Shown one piece after another: positions 16,095 to 25,060 of a DNA stretch of 33,996 nt; the first letter of the stretch is position 1; every line of letters begins with the position of its first letter. Location: positions 1-33,996 of the forward strand of contig WSNJ01000011.1 of NCBI GenBank assembly GCA_013316045.1, in the 5' to 3' direction. The position numbers were made by a program, and so were the translations under genes. This DNA comes from Clostridia bacterium. Lineage in GTDB: Bacteria; Bacillota; Clostridia; Christensenellales; Pumilibacteraceae. The notes beneath the pieces are model-generated. The model ran no database searches. It was not told where the DNA came from and saw nothing but the letters and a program-made list of their open reading frames with translations.

Positions 16095-16481
16095 ATGGAA
16101 ATTGTGAAAATAGCGTCTATCGGAATTATTACGGCATTCTGCACTCTTATGCTGAAAGAGCATAAAAGCGACGTGGCTTTGCTTGTAGGTATAGCAGGCG
16201 GCTGTCTTATTCTCTTATCGCTTGTAGACTATTTTGTTAACATTTTTGCCGTAATATCGTCGATAGTGGACAAGTCCGGTATTCCGTCGAAACTCTTTGC
16301 GATAATTCTGAAAATAATCGGAATAGGGTATATAGCAGATTTTTCGGCGGGAATAGTCGAAGACGCGGGACAAAAATCACTATCGGAAAAAATTATTCTT
16401 GCAGGCAAACTCATTATTATGGTTATTGCCTTACCGATAATCACTTTGTTATTCGACACCATTTCGGGGCTTTTGCAATGA
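16095..16481 (+). CDS. spoIIIAD: stage III sporulation protein AD
   Basis: 128-residue polytopic membrane protein. Hydrophobic segments lie at about 4-20, 27-48 and 104-124, with a further moderately hydrophobic stretch at 66-82. It resembles SpoIIIAC through its first half, as usual, with AFCTLMLKEHKSDVALLVGIAGG. The gene begins 1 base after the spoIIIAC stop, has no clear ribosome site and overlaps spoIIIAE by 4 bases (ATGA), so it is probably translated by reinitiation. Confidence 0.93.
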   Translation: MEIVKIASIGIITAFCTLMLKEHKSDVALLVGIAGGCLILLSLVDYFVNIFAVISSIVDKSGIPSKLFAIILKIIGIGYIADFSAGIVEDAGQKSLSEKIILAGKLIIMVIALPIITLLFDTISGLLQ

Positions 16482-17674
16482 AAAAAAGGCTTTTATTATT
16501 ATTGGCAATAATTTTTTTTGCGGCTACGGTTTTCGTTTCTCCCATAACCGCTTTTGCCGAAGAATCCGAAAACGGTAATGTTCAGGACGATTTACAAAAG
16601 AACGTAGAAGAAATTCTCGACCAAGTGGATACGTCCGAATTGGACGCGTTTCTCGCTTCGCTCGACGACAATCAAAAGAGCGTATTCGGCTCGGCAACAA
16701 TCGGCGAAAAGTTAAAAAAAATACTTTCGGGAGAGGTTAAACTCGACTATTCGAATTTTTTCGGATACATTTTGGAAATCATAGGCATAGATTTTTTGCA
16801 ATATCTTCCGTTGATAATATCGATATTGGTAATTTCGATAGCGTTTAACATAATTAGCTCCATTAAGGGAAGATTTGCGTCCGACTCGGTGGAAAATATA
16901 GTTCACTTTGCAAATATAGCTCTTATAGTCGTGCTTGTACTGAGTCAGGTTATAATGCTTATAACCGCTTGTATGAATATGGTTACTTCTATGCGAAAGC
17001 AAATGAATATGGTTTTTCCGATAATTCTTACTATGATGGCGGCAAGCGGCGGCAATGCTTCGGTGGCAGTGTATCAACCGTCCGTTGCGATATTGGCGTC
17101 GGGAGTAACCGAACTTGTGTCCGTCGTAATTTTACCGTGCTTTATATTGTCTTGCGTATTTACTGTGGTCGGAAGCATTTCGGAAGGCGTAAAACTTAAA
17201 AAAATGTCGTCGTTTTTCTCCGGAGCGTCGAAATGGTTGCTCGGCACCGTGTTCTTTCTTTTTATTGCTTTTTTGTCTATACAGGGGATAACCGCATCGG
17301 TTTACGACGGCGTGTCGGTTCGTACCGCAAAGTTTGCGATTAGCAAATACGTGCCGATTATAGGCGGCTATCTTTCGGAAGGACTTAATCTCGTAATGGC
17401 GGGAAGCGTGCTTGTGAAAAATGCAGTCGGTATGACCGCCGTCGTACTATTGCTTTTGTCGCTTGTTCCGATAGTAATGAAGATAATCGTGTTCAATCTG
17501 AGTTTGTCGCTTACGGGCGCGATAGTCGAGCCGCTCGGCAATACGAAAATAAGCGCATTGCTTTCCGACCTTTCCAAAAATATGGGAATGCTCGTTTCGA
17601 TAGTGCTCGGTACGGCTTTCTTATATTTTCTTTTTCTTATTTTAGTAGTTTCGACGGGGAATCTTGTTTTATGA
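16478..17674 (+). CDS. spoIIIAE: stage III sporulation protein AE
   Basis: 398 residues. A cleavable signal peptide is plain: KKR start, hydrophobic core, and AFA before EESENG (cut near residue 27). A soluble acidic stretch (28-105) is followed by about seven membrane helices. The run MVTSMRKQMNMVFPIILTMM and the SASVAVYQP-like segment (GNASVAVYQPSV) match the family. It is the largest membrane component of the SpoIIIA channel. It shares ATGA overlaps with both neighbours. Confidence 0.95.
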   Translation: MKKRLLLLLAIIFFAATVFVSPITAFAEESENGNVQDDLQKNVEEILDQVDTSELDAFLASLDDNQKSVFGSATIGEKLKKILSGEVKLDYSNFFGYILEIIGIDFLQYLPLIISILVISIAFNIISSIKGRFASDSVENIVHFANIALIVVLVLSQVIMLITACMNMVTSMRKQMNMVFPIILTMMAASGGNASVAVYQPSVAILASGVTELVSVVILPCFILSCVFTVVGSISEGVKLKKMSSFFSGASKWLLGTVFFLFIAFLSIQGITASVYDGVSVRTAKFAISKYVPIIGGYLSEGLNLVMAGSVLVKNAVGMTAVVLLLLSLVPIVMKIIVFNLSLSLTGAIVEPLGNTKISALLSDLSKNMGMLVSIVLGTAFLYFLFLILVVSTGNLVL

Positions 17675-18165
17675 ACGCAATATCGGCTTGGATAATGAGC
17701 ATTCTCGGCATAGTTATTATAGGAACGCTTATCGACCTTATTTTGCCGAGCGGAAGAATAAGCAAATATATTAAATCCATTTTCGCAACCGTTACGGTGC
17801 TTGTTATAGTTACGCCAATTCCGAGCCTGATAAAAAACAATTTCAACGTTGAAAACGGGAATCTGATAGCGCCCGAATTTACATTGGACGAAAATTATAT
17901 AGCGTTTGCCGACGGAATTAAGATGCGCTATCTTGCAAAGGGGGTCGAAGAAAAACTTGCGGAAGACGGTTTGCGCGGCGTTTCGGTGGAAATAGACGGT
18001 AAGTTCGATAACAATAATTCTTTGATAATAAATTTTGTTAAGGTGAATTTGCAGAATCTTGTCATTGACGAAGATAAGCAGCATATAAATAAGTATGAGC
18101 TTATAAGAGATTCGGTTACAAAATATCTTAACGTCGAAAAGGGCGCGGTGATAATAAATGAGTAA
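17671..18165 (+). CDS. spoIIIAF: stage III sporulation protein AF
   Basis: 164 residues. Two membrane helices at about 7-24 and 34-52, with the family's ILPSGRISKYIKSI loop between them, are followed by a soluble domain (55-164) of the ring-building-motif type found in AF, AG and AH, facing the space between forespore and mother cell. The C-terminal half, LIINFVKVNLQNLVIDEDK onwards, is weakly conserved. It overlaps spoIIIAE by 4 and spoIIIAG by 8 bases. Confidence 0.9.
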   Translation: MNAISAWIMSILGIVIIGTLIDLILPSGRISKYIKSIFATVTVLVIVTPIPSLIKNNFNVENGNLIAPEFTLDENYIAFADGIKMRYLAKGVEEKLAEDGLRGVSVEIDGKFDNNNSLIINFVKVNLQNLVIDEDKQHINKYELIRDSVTKYLNVEKGAVIINE

Positions 18166-18673
18166 AGACGGCAAGGTATCAAAAATATTCGATAAGTTCA
18201 AAAAAATCAAGCACATCGAGATAATAATCGCCATTATAGCCGTTATAATAATGCTTTTTATTTACTTCGGCGCAAAATTCGGCACCGGAGCCGATAAAAG
18301 CACTGCGTCGGAACAGCTGTCGGCTTCGGATTATTGCAATCAAATGAAATCCGATTTGGAAGAAGTGCTCGGCGGAATTGCGGGAGTCGGAAAACTCAAA
18401 CTCGTTATAAATTGGGAATCGAGCGTAGAATCCGTTATCGCATACATAACGAATAACGGCACAAATTCGTCAACGTCAACGCCTCAGATAATTCAAAGCA
18501 CAGGCGGCGGTAAACCGATAGTGCTTAAAGAAATTTATCCGAAAGCGTTGGGAGTTATAATCGTTTGTGAAGGAGGAGGTAATGTAAGCACAAAATTGGA
18601 CATTATAAACGCCGTATCGGTATTGCTTAATATAACGCCTGATAAAATTAGCGTCTATGCTATGAAAAAATAA
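18158..18673 (+). CDS. spoIIIAG: stage III sporulation protein AG
   Basis: 171 residues. A basic, cytosolic N terminus (1-20) precedes one membrane helix (about 21-41); the rest is the ring-building-motif domain that forms the large 30-fold ring in the B. subtilis homologue. Family signatures are LEEVLGGIAGVGKLKLVI and KALGVIIVCEGGGN, ending DKISVYAMKK. The insertion between them (Asn/Ser/Thr-rich, about 105-125) is usual. The gene overlaps spoIIIAF by 8 bases. Confidence 0.94.
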   Translation: MSKDGKVSKIFDKFKKIKHIEIIIAIIAVIIMLFIYFGAKFGTGADKSTASEQLSASDYCNQMKSDLEEVLGGIAGVGKLKLVINWESSVESVIAYITNNGTNSSTSTPQIIQSTGGGKPIVLKEIYPKALGVIIVCEGGGNVSTKLDIINAVSVLLNITPDKISVYAMKK

Positions 18674-18704
18674 ATTTGTATTAAATTAACGGAGGTATCC
18701 AATT

Positions 18705-19184
18705 ATGCTTAGCAAGAAAAAGAAAATTTTTGTCCTTGTGGGAATGGTTGCGCTTCTCGTACTTACGGGTTGTTTGAACATTTTTCTGAATAAAGGAACG
18801 AAAAAAGTAGAGGGTTCGGGAGACGACATTACGTATCAGAATCTGTTTGCGACGTACAGGGCAGACCGCCAGGCTACGCGCGACCAAACAATTTTATATC
18901 TCGATGCGATTATTGCAAACGAAGCGTCCACGCAAGAAGCTATTGCAAGCGCGGAAGCAAGCAAGCTCGAAATCACTAAAAATATGGAACTCGAACTCGT
19001 GTTGGAAGGTCTTATAAAATCTCTCGGATTCGAAGATGCGTTTGTAACGAATTCCACCGAAAATGTGAACATAATCATTAAGCAGGAAGTTCTCAGCGAC
19101 GATGAAGCAAACAAAGTTCTCGACATTATTGTAAGAGAAACAGCAAAAGACGCTACCAACGTAATAATTATACCTGTAAAATAG
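18705..19184 (+). CDS. spoIIIAH: stage III sporulation protein AH
   Basis: 159 residues. A Lys-rich N terminus, one hydrophobic helix (8-28) and a soluble domain homologous to YscJ/FliF ring proteins (about 90-159), with the ATRDQTILYLDAIIAN helix before it. In other bacteria its outer domain binds forespore SpoIIQ. The helix contains LTGC (20-23), which reads as a lipobox; other clostridial homologues that I recall have TGYLN here. GGAGG is 9 bases before the ATG, better than for most genes of this operon, so AH may be made in excess. Confidence 0.93.
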   Translation: MLSKKKKIFVLVGMVALLVLTGCLNIFLNKGTKKVEGSGDDITYQNLFATYRADRQATRDQTILYLDAIIANEASTQEAIASAEASKLEITKNMELELVLEGLIKSLGFEDAFVTNSTENVNIIIKQEVLSDDEANKVLDIIVRETAKDATNVIIIPVK

Positions 19185-19195
19185 GGTCAAATAAA

Positions 19196-19224
19196 TTGTA
19201 ATTTTACGAATAGTATGCTATAAT
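19196..19224 (+). promoter_or_regulatory. sigma-A-type promoter of asp23-nusB operon
   Basis: TTGTAA (19196-19201), 17-base spacer, TATAAT (19219-19224) preceded by TGC, an extended -10. The predicted start near 19231 gives a 25-base leader. It lies just after spoIIIAH and separates sporulation from housekeeping transcription. Confidence 0.78.
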
Positions 19225-19255
19225 AAACAAAAGATTTATAACGAGGACGCTTTGA

Positions 19256-19597
19256 ATGCCGCTCAAATCCAGATACAACGCGAATTTCACAGGCGACGTT
19301 ACCTATGGAAACAAAGTCGTAACGTCAATATTGGAGCTTGCCGTTAAGGAAATAAACGGTGTGGCGGGGCTTCAAGGCAAGGGCGTTCGCAGCGATATGA
19401 TAGGCGATACGCTGAACGTGGACGTATATATTAACGTTTTTAACGGCGTGAGCTGTACGGACGTGGCGTTCAGAGTACAGGAAAACATAAAGCGAAGCGT
19501 CGAATCGATGACGGAATTTAAGGTCGGCGTAATAAACGTAAATATACTCGGTCTTACATTCCGCGAAAACGGAGAAAAAGAACCTTACAGACTCTGA
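19256..19597 (+). CDS. Asp23/Gls24 family envelope stress response protein (YqhY-like)
   Basis: 113 residues with the Asp23 pattern: GDVTYGNKVVTSILELAVKEINGVAGL, then VDVYINVFNGVSCTDVAFRVQENIKRSVESMT and VNVNILGL; each is quoted in part. In many Bacillota a member (YqhY) stands next to accBC and nusB and has been linked to acetyl-CoA carboxylase control. Here accB and accC are absent, and the gene directly precedes nusB. GAGGA is 8 bases before the ATG. Its stop codon lies in the loop of a terminator hairpin. Confidence 0.88.
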   Translation: MPLKSRYNANFTGDVTYGNKVVTSILELAVKEINGVAGLQGKGVRSDMIGDTLNVDVYINVFNGVSCTDVAFRVQENIKRSVESMTEFKVGVINVNILGLTFRENGEKEPYRL

Positions 19598-19619
19598 TAA
19601 AGGGTCTGTACGGTTTTTT
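19582..19619 (+). terminator. terminator/attenuator overlapping the end of asp23
   Basis: Arms 19586-19594 (TACAGACTC) and 19602-19610 (GGGTCTGTA) pair with one G-U; beyond one mismatch ACC/GGT extends the stem, and six T follow (19614-19619). The asp23 TGA (19595-19597) sits in the loop, so a ribosome reaching the stop would melt the stem. Confidence 0.7.
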
Positions 19620-19646
19620 ATATACACGAATTTCAAAGAGGCACAT

Positions 19647-20072
19647 ATGAGCAGGAGCGAAACCCGCGAAAATTTATTCAAACTTATATACGAGCGTTGT
19701 ATGAACGGCGAAAAAAACGCATTGACGTATTCGATGATAGAAAACGCTACCGAAGACGAGCAACTCGGTTATCTCAGCGACGTTTATAACGGAGTAGACG
19801 AAAAAGTCGATGTTCTTACTGATTACATAGCGCGGTTTGCAAATGATTTTTCTGCCGAGCGTATTTATAAAGTCGATTTGTCTATACTTTTGTTGGCTTG
19901 CTACGAAATTTTATATATGGACGATATTCCCGACGCGGCGTCTATAAACGAAGCCGTTGAGTTGTCGAAAAAATATTCCACGGAAAAAAGTTCCGCTTTT
20001 ATCAACGGTATTTTGGCGGGAATAAAAAAGAACAAAGAGGAGTTGCTTAATGAACAGCGCGAAGATAATTGA
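19647..20072 (+). CDS. nusB: transcription antitermination factor NusB
   Basis: 141-residue all-helical RNA-binding protein that joins NusE/S10 on boxA in rRNA leaders. The N terminus SRSETRENLFKLIYERCMN and the C-terminal DIPDAASINEAVELSKKYSTEKSSAFINGILA are typical, quoted here in part. AAAGAGG lies 8 bases before the ATG. It overlaps folD by 23 bases. Partner NusA is encoded at 2865. Confidence 0.95.
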   Translation: MSRSETRENLFKLIYERCMNGEKNALTYSMIENATEDEQLGYLSDVYNGVDEKVDVLTDYIARFANDFSAERIYKVDLSILLLACYEILYMDDIPDAASINEAVELSKKYSTEKSSAFINGILAGIKKNKEELLNEQREDN

Positions 20073-20901
20073 CGGAAAAGCGCTTTCCGCGAAAATACGC
20101 GGCGAGCTTAAAACGCAAGCTCTTGAATTTGAAAAAGCACACGGAAGAAAAGTAGGTCTTGCCGTTATTCTTGCGGGCGATAATGCCGCAAGCCAGGTTT
20201 ATGTCCGCAATAAAATAATCGCCTGCGAAGAAACGGGAATAAAGTCTTTTGCCTATTATTTACCGGCAGACGTAACGCAGAATAAGTTGCTTGAACTTAT
20301 CGACGAGCTGAACTCCGATAAAGCAGTAGACGGTATTTTGGTGCAACTTCCGTTGCCGAAAGGGCTTGACGAAAACTATATACTTTCCAAAATCGACCCC
20401 AAGAAGGACGTTGACGGCTTCCACGCGGTAAACGCAGGAAATCTTTTGCTCGGAAATGCCTGTCTTGCCGCTTGTACTCCGTCGGGAGTAATAGAGCTTA
20501 TAAAGTCTACCGGCACAGATATAAGCGGAAAGCACGCCGTTGTAATAGGGCGTAGCAATATAGTCGGAAAACCGGTGGCTTTACTGCTTTTGCAAAACAA
20601 TGCGACCGTTACCGTTTGTCATTCTAAGACGGCAAATCTTAAAGAAATTACCAAAACAGCCGATATTCTTGTTGTTGCAATCGGTAAAAAGGAATTTGTT
20701 CGCGGAGATATGGTAAAGGACGGAGCCGTTGTAATAGACGTAGGTATGAACAGATTCGACGGAAAACTTTACGGAGATGCGAACTTTGAAGAATGTGCCG
20801 AAAAAGCGTCGTATATAACTCCCGTGCCGGGTGGAGTAGGTCCGATGACTATTACTATGCTTATGAACAATACCGTTAAAGCCGCCAATCTAAATGCCTA
20901 A
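20050..20901 (+). CDS. folD: bifunctional methylenetetrahydrofolate dehydrogenase/cyclohydrolase FolD
   Basis: 283 residues, interconverting methylene-, methenyl- and formyl-tetrahydrofolate with NADP. Visible motifs are the catalytic YVRNK, QLPLPKGLDE, PKKDVDGFHAVNAGNL, CTPSGVIELI, the NADP loop VVIGRSNIVGKPVA and the C-terminal TPVPGGVGPMTITML. Full length. The start is ATG 20050 inside nusB with GAGG upstream. It overlaps xseA by 8 bases, the common nusB-folD-xseA order. Confidence 0.97.
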   Translation: MNSAKIIDGKALSAKIRGELKTQALEFEKAHGRKVGLAVILAGDNAASQVYVRNKIIACEETGIKSFAYYLPADVTQNKLLELIDELNSDKAVDGILVQLPLPKGLDENYILSKIDPKKDVDGFHAVNAGNLLLGNACLAACTPSGVIELIKSTGTDISGKHAVVIGRSNIVGKPVALLLLQNNATVTVCHSKTANLKEITKTADILVVAIGKKEFVRGDMVKDGAVVIDVGMNRFDGKLYGDANFEECAEKASYITPVPGGVGPMTITMLMNNTVKAANLNA

Positions 20902-22129
20902 AACTTTATCCGTTTCGCAACTTAATAATTATATTAAGGGCGTATTTCTCGACGAAATTCTGTTGCACAATATCGAAGTTTTCGGAGAAATCACGGAATT
21001 CAATATTTCCGGCGGAAATACGTTTATAACGGTGCGGGAAGGCGATTGCGTATTACCCTGTATAAAGTTCGGTCTGCACGAAAATTTGCCGATAGGAATG
21101 AAAGTTCTGTTAAGCGGTGCGGTAACTTTTTACGAAAAGGGCGGACGAGTAAGTTTTAACGTAAGAGTTATCAAGCCTTACGGCGAAGGCGAAGATTTTC
21201 TCAGACTTAAAAAACTGAAAGAGCGGCTATGCGCCGAGGGACTTTTCGAAAACCGTCCCGAACTGCCGCCCAAAATAAGTTCGGTTGCCGTGGTTACGAG
21301 TGCGTCGGGTGCTGTTATTCACGATATACTCGGCATTTTGAAAGACCGCATAAAAATCGACGTTTACATTTTTGACGTAAGGGTTCAAGGTGAAGACGCC
21401 GAAAAAGAAATAGCTTCCGCCGTTAAAACAATTAACAGCCTGAATAACGTAGATTGTATAATAATTGCGCGCGGCGGCGGAGCGTTTGTGGATTTGAACG
21501 TATTTAACGCCGAAAGCGTTGCGCGTGCCGTTGCACAAAGCGCTATTCCGATAATATCGGCAGTAGGGCACGAAACGGATTATACCTTATGCGATTTGTG
21601 CGCAGGCGTCCGTGCGGGAACGCCGAGTATTGCCGCCGAGCTTGTAGCTTCCGTTAACGACGCTTTGTACGCTCGGATAGAACATTGCATCCGCAATATG
21701 AATAAAGCCGTTTCAGACAAGCTGATTGGCGCAGAAAGGCGACTGTACAGAACTTGCCACTTCATATCCGTTACATCGGAACGGCGTATTATGAGCAGTT
21801 ATAACGCCGTTAAACGCATTTCGGAGCGTATGAGCGCAATAATCGATACGAAACTCGAATCTGCGCAATCGGACGTTTTAAGAAGTGTTAAGGCGGTTAA
21901 CGATAACATCGAAAAACTTGCGGAAGATAAGAGTCGAAGATACGGCGAAACGGATAAAAAACTTGAAATGCTGAGTCCGCTTAAAATTTTATCGAAAGGG
22001 TATGCGCGAATCAAAAAGCAAGGCAAAAATATTTTCAAAGCCGCTGAAATAAGCGAATCCGATGAAATAAGTATTGTTATGTCAGACGGAGTACTCGGAG
22101 CGAAAGTTAAAAACAAAAAAATGTTGTAG
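20894..22129 (+). CDS. xseA: exodeoxyribonuclease VII large subunit
   Basis: 411 residues. An N-terminal OB fold for single-stranded DNA (about 1-100, starting LSVSQLNNYIKGV) precedes the catalytic core with VVTSASGAVIHDIL, IIARGGGAFVDLNVFN and SAVGHETDYTLCD, then a long coiled-coil helical region (about 255-360) that binds the small subunits. It is the usual length. The enzyme degrades single-stranded DNA to oligonucleotides in repair. XseB lies 9 bases downstream. Confidence 0.96.
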   Translation: MPKTLSVSQLNNYIKGVFLDEILLHNIEVFGEITEFNISGGNTFITVREGDCVLPCIKFGLHENLPIGMKVLLSGAVTFYEKGGRVSFNVRVIKPYGEGEDFLRLKKLKERLCAEGLFENRPELPPKISSVAVVTSASGAVIHDILGILKDRIKIDVYIFDVRVQGEDAEKEIASAVKTINSLNNVDCIIIARGGGAFVDLNVFNAESVARAVAQSAIPIISAVGHETDYTLCDLCAGVRAGTPSIAAELVASVNDALYARIEHCIRNMNKAVSDKLIGAERRLYRTCHFISVTSERRIMSSYNAVKRISERMSAIIDTKLESAQSDVLRSVKAVNDNIEKLAEDKSRRYGETDKKLEMLSPLKILSKGYARIKKQGKNIFKAAEISESDEISIVMSDGVLGAKVKNKKML

Positions 22130-22138
22130 GACGGAAAA

Positions 22139-22348
22139 ATGGAATTCGAAAAAAAACTCGACAATCTCGAAAAAATCACGACAAGGCTCGAAGATAAAGA
22201 TTTATCGCTCGAAGAAGGGATTAAATTATACGAAGAAGGCTTGGCGCTTACAAAAGAATGTCTCAAAAGTCTTTCCGAAAGTCGAGGAAAAATAGTTTTA
22301 ATTCGTAAGGAAATGGACAAATTAACGGAAGAACCTTTCAATAACTGA
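22139..22348 (+). CDS. xseB: exodeoxyribonuclease VII small subunit
   Basis: 69-residue helical hairpin with FEKKLDNLEKITTRLEDKD and the invariant LSLEEGIKLYEEGLAL core, each matching the family. Several copies wrap the XseA coiled coil. AGGA lies 8 bases before the ATG. It is followed 16 bases later by ispA. Confidence 0.95.
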   Translation: MEFEKKLDNLEKITTRLEDKDLSLEEGIKLYEEGLALTKECLKSLSESRGKIVLIRKEMDKLTEEPFNN

Positions 22349-22364
22349 TTTTGGAGATATTCGA

Positions 22365-23216
22365 ATGTCGTTTGCCAAAGAATTACAAATTAAAAAGGAT
22401 GAAATTGAATCTTTTTTGAATGAACTGTCATTTGACGATATTCCCGAACCGTTGAAATCGAGCGTAAAATACAGCTTGCTCGACGGCGGGAAAAGAATTC
22501 GTCCTATTTTTCTATTGGAATGTTTTCGTCTGTTCGGCGGAAAATTGAACGGCGGCGTCAAAAAATTTGCGTGCGCCATAGAATGCGTGCATATATATTC
22601 GCTGATACACGACGATTTGCCGTGTATGGACAACGACGATTTCCGCCGCGGTAAACTCACGAATCACAAGGTTTACGGGGAGAGTATTGCCGTATTGGCA
22701 GGGGATGCGCTTTTGAACCTTTCGTATGAACTTATCTTCGACGCTATTCGATTGTCAGGATACGACAAAAACTTTGTGGAAGCGGGGAAAATTTTTTCCG
22801 ACAGTATAGGCGGGAAAGGACTGATTGCGGGACAGGCTCTCGATATAACGACCGTCAAGGACGAAATGACTTCCGATAAAATCAATTATATTTACGGGCA
22901 TAAAACAGGCGATTTGATAAAAGCCGCTATGCTTGCGGGAGCTAAAATAGCGGGTGCAAGCAACGAAGAAATTAAAAAGATTTCCGATTATGCCGAAGGA
23001 TTCGGTTTTGCTTTTCAGATTAAAGACGATTTGCTCGATTGCAAAAGCGGAAAAATCGGAGCAAATAACGATTACGTTGCTGTTTACGGAGAAAAACTTG
23101 CGCAAAAGGCGCTTAACGACAATATCGATAAAGCTGTGGAAGCATTATCGGGGCTTGGTCGCAATACCGACTTTCTGAAAAAAATTGCATTGAAATCGGC
23201 GGTTCGCAAACAATAA
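22365..23216 (+). CDS. ispA: polyprenyl (farnesyl/geranyl) diphosphate synthase
   Basis: 283 residues of the all-helical trans-prenyltransferase fold. The first Asp-rich motif is HDDLPCMDNDDFRRG, the second FQIKDDLLD. The LLDGGKRIRP strand for IPP binding and GQALDI are also present. Product length is normally set by residues before the first motif; the YSLIHDD context fits C10-C15 synthases but I do not determine it. GGAGA lies upstream. Its neighbours xseB and dxs are the standard partners, and dxs supplies the precursor. Confidence 0.93.
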   Translation: MSFAKELQIKKDEIESFLNELSFDDIPEPLKSSVKYSLLDGGKRIRPIFLLECFRLFGGKLNGGVKKFACAIECVHIYSLIHDDLPCMDNDDFRRGKLTNHKVYGESIAVLAGDALLNLSYELIFDAIRLSGYDKNFVEAGKIFSDSIGGKGLIAGQALDITTVKDEMTSDKINYIYGHKTGDLIKAAMLAGAKIAGASNEEIKKISDYAEGFGFAFQIKDDLLDCKSGKIGANNDYVAVYGEKLAQKALNDNIDKAVEALSGLGRNTDFLKKIALKSAVRKQ

Positions 23217-23239
23217 TATAAGAGCGTGCAATTTATACT

Positions 23240-25060
23240 ATGGAATACAAATATCTCGACAATATAAAATCTCCGAAAGATTTGAAAGAGCTGTCTTGTT
23301 CTCAGCTCAAAATTTATGCCGCCGAACTGAGAGATTATATAGTCGAAACCGTAATGCGTCAGGGCGGGCATCTGGCGTCCAATTTGGGCGCAATAGAACT
23401 TACGCTTGCGCTTCACTACGTTTTCGACGCGCCGCAGGATAAATTATTGTTTGACGTCGGACATCAGACTTATGCCCATAAAATCATTACGGGAAGAAAG
23501 AAAGATTTTGATTTGCTACGCACAAACGACGGCGTATGCGGTTTCCCTAACGCGAAGGAAAGCGAATACGACGCGTTTACGATGGGGCATAGCAGTACTT
23601 CGCTGTCTGTCGGCTTGGGCATTGCGCGTGCAAGAGATATCAAAAGCGATAATTACCGAGTCGTATCAGTCATTGGCGACGGCGCATTTACCGGCGGAAT
23701 GGCTTTTGAGGCATTAAACGATATAGGCGCAAGCGGAGCTAAAATGATTATCGTTCTTAACGATAACGAAATGTCTATATCGAAAAACGTCGGCGCGATT
23801 TCAAATTATTTTACAAAACTAAGACTCAGCAAGCGGTATTCGAAATTTAAGTCGAGAGTAAAGCGCGGAATAGCGTCATTGCCGTTTTTCGGCGATAAAA
23901 TAATGCGTTGCGCCGAAATTACCAAAAATTCGTTAAAAGCCGTAATGCAAAACAAAATTATGTTCGAGCAAATGGGAATAAAATATTTCGGACCTTTCGA
24001 CGGACATGATTTGCACAGTCTTATAGAAATATTTTCGAGCGTTAAGGATAAAAACGAACCGATACTTATTCACGTAGCTACGCACAAGGGGTACGGTTAT
24101 CCCGACGCAGAGAAAAATCCAGATAAATTTCACGGCGTTGCGCCGAAAGGCGAAAAAAGCTGTTTTCCATATTCGGAAATTGTCGGCAAACAACTGTCGG
24201 ATTTTGCCGACAGCGATAACCGAATCGTTGCGATAACTGCGGCAATGGCGGACGGAACGGGTCTTTCGGAGTTTGCTTTAAGGCATAAGGAACGCTATTT
24301 TGACGTGGGAATTGCCGAACAGCACGCCGTTACGATGGCAGCGGGGCTAGCTAAACAGGGCTTAAAGCCGTATTTTGCGGTTTATTCGTCGTTTTTACAG
24401 CGCGGCTACGACCAGATTGTTCACGACGTTTGTTTGAATTCGTTGCCCGTAACGTTTCTTATAGATAGGGCCGGCGTTGTCGGGCCTGACGGCGTTACGC
24501 ATCAGGGTGTTCTCGATATCAGCTATTTATGTATGATTCCGAATATTACGGTATGTACGCCTAAGGACGGAAACGAACTCGGGGAAATGTTAAAGTGGTC
24601 GCTTGATTTTAACGCACCGCTTGCCATACGTTATCCCAAGGGATACATCAAAGATTACGGAAACGCGGCGTCTATCGCTCTCGGCAAGTGGGAAGTAATT
24701 AAAAAGGGCACTAACAAAATTCTTCTGTGTGCGGGCAATCGGGCGTTGGATGCAGCGTGCGAAATAACGGACGAAAACGTTGAAATCGTTAATGTGCGCT
24801 TTATAAAACCGCTTGATACGGAATATCTCGATAGCATAAACAAAGCGGAAAACACGGTTATAACATTCGAAGATAACGTAATTAAGGGCGGTTTCGGCGA
24901 ATCGGTATTATCGTATTTCAATTCGGTCGGAAAGAGAGCGGATGTAACTATTTTAGGGCATAAAGACGAGTATATAGAAAATCTCGACTCGGCGGAAGTG
25001 CTGAATAAAATAGGATTTTCAAAAAAGAATATTGAAAATTTGTTGTATAAAAATTCATAA
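23240..25060 (+). CDS. dxs: 1-deoxy-D-xylulose-5-phosphate synthase
   Basis: 606-residue thiamine-diphosphate enzyme making the first MEP-pathway intermediate from pyruvate and glyceraldehyde-3-phosphate. Motifs: GGHLASNLGAIELT, DVGHQTYAHKIITGR, the ThDP motif GDGAFTGGMAFEALN with NDNEMSIS, and in the pyrimidine domain DVGIAEQHAVTMAAGLA, DRAGVVGPDGVTHQG. A C-terminal domain with FEDNVIKGGFG is complete. The ribosome site is weak (AAGAG). It is slightly shorter than most family members. Confidence 0.97.
   Translation: MEYKYLDNIKSPKDLKELSCSQLKIYAAELRDYIVETVMRQGGHLASNLGAIELTLALHYVFDAPQDKLLFDVGHQTYAHKIITGRKKDFDLLRTNDGVCGFPNAKESEYDAFTMGHSSTSLSVGLGIARARDIKSDNYRVVSVIGDGAFTGGMAFEALNDIGASGAKMIIVLNDNEMSISKNVGAISNYFTKLRLSKRYSKFKSRVKRGIASLPFFGDKIMRCAEITKNSLKAVMQNKIMFEQMGIKYFGPFDGHDLHSLIEIFSSVKDKNEPILIHVATHKGYGYPDAEKNPDKFHGVAPKGEKSCFPYSEIVGKQLSDFADSDNRIVAITAAMADGTGLSEFALRHKERYFDVGIAEQHAVTMAAGLAKQGLKPYFAVYSSFLQRGYDQIVHDVCLNSLPVTFLIDRAGVVGPDGVTHQGVLDISYLCMIPNITVCTPKDGNELGEMLKWSLDFNAPLAIRYPKGYIKDYGNAASIALGKWEVIKKGTNKILLCAGNRALDAACEITDENVEIVNVRFIKPLDTEYLDSINKAENTVITFEDNVIKGGFGESVLSYFNSVGKRADVTILGHKDEYIENLDSAEVLNKIGFSKKNIENLLYKNS

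Noticed and set aside
17368-18234. Minus-strand 288-codon frame opposite spoIIIAE/AF/AG
   Set aside because: It spans three overlapping sporulation genes on the other strand and has no start context.
23234-23239. TATACT just before the dxs ATG as a leaderless promoter
   Set aside because: It touches the ATG, leaving no room for the 6-7 bases needed between -10 and start; dxs is more likely read from the operon.
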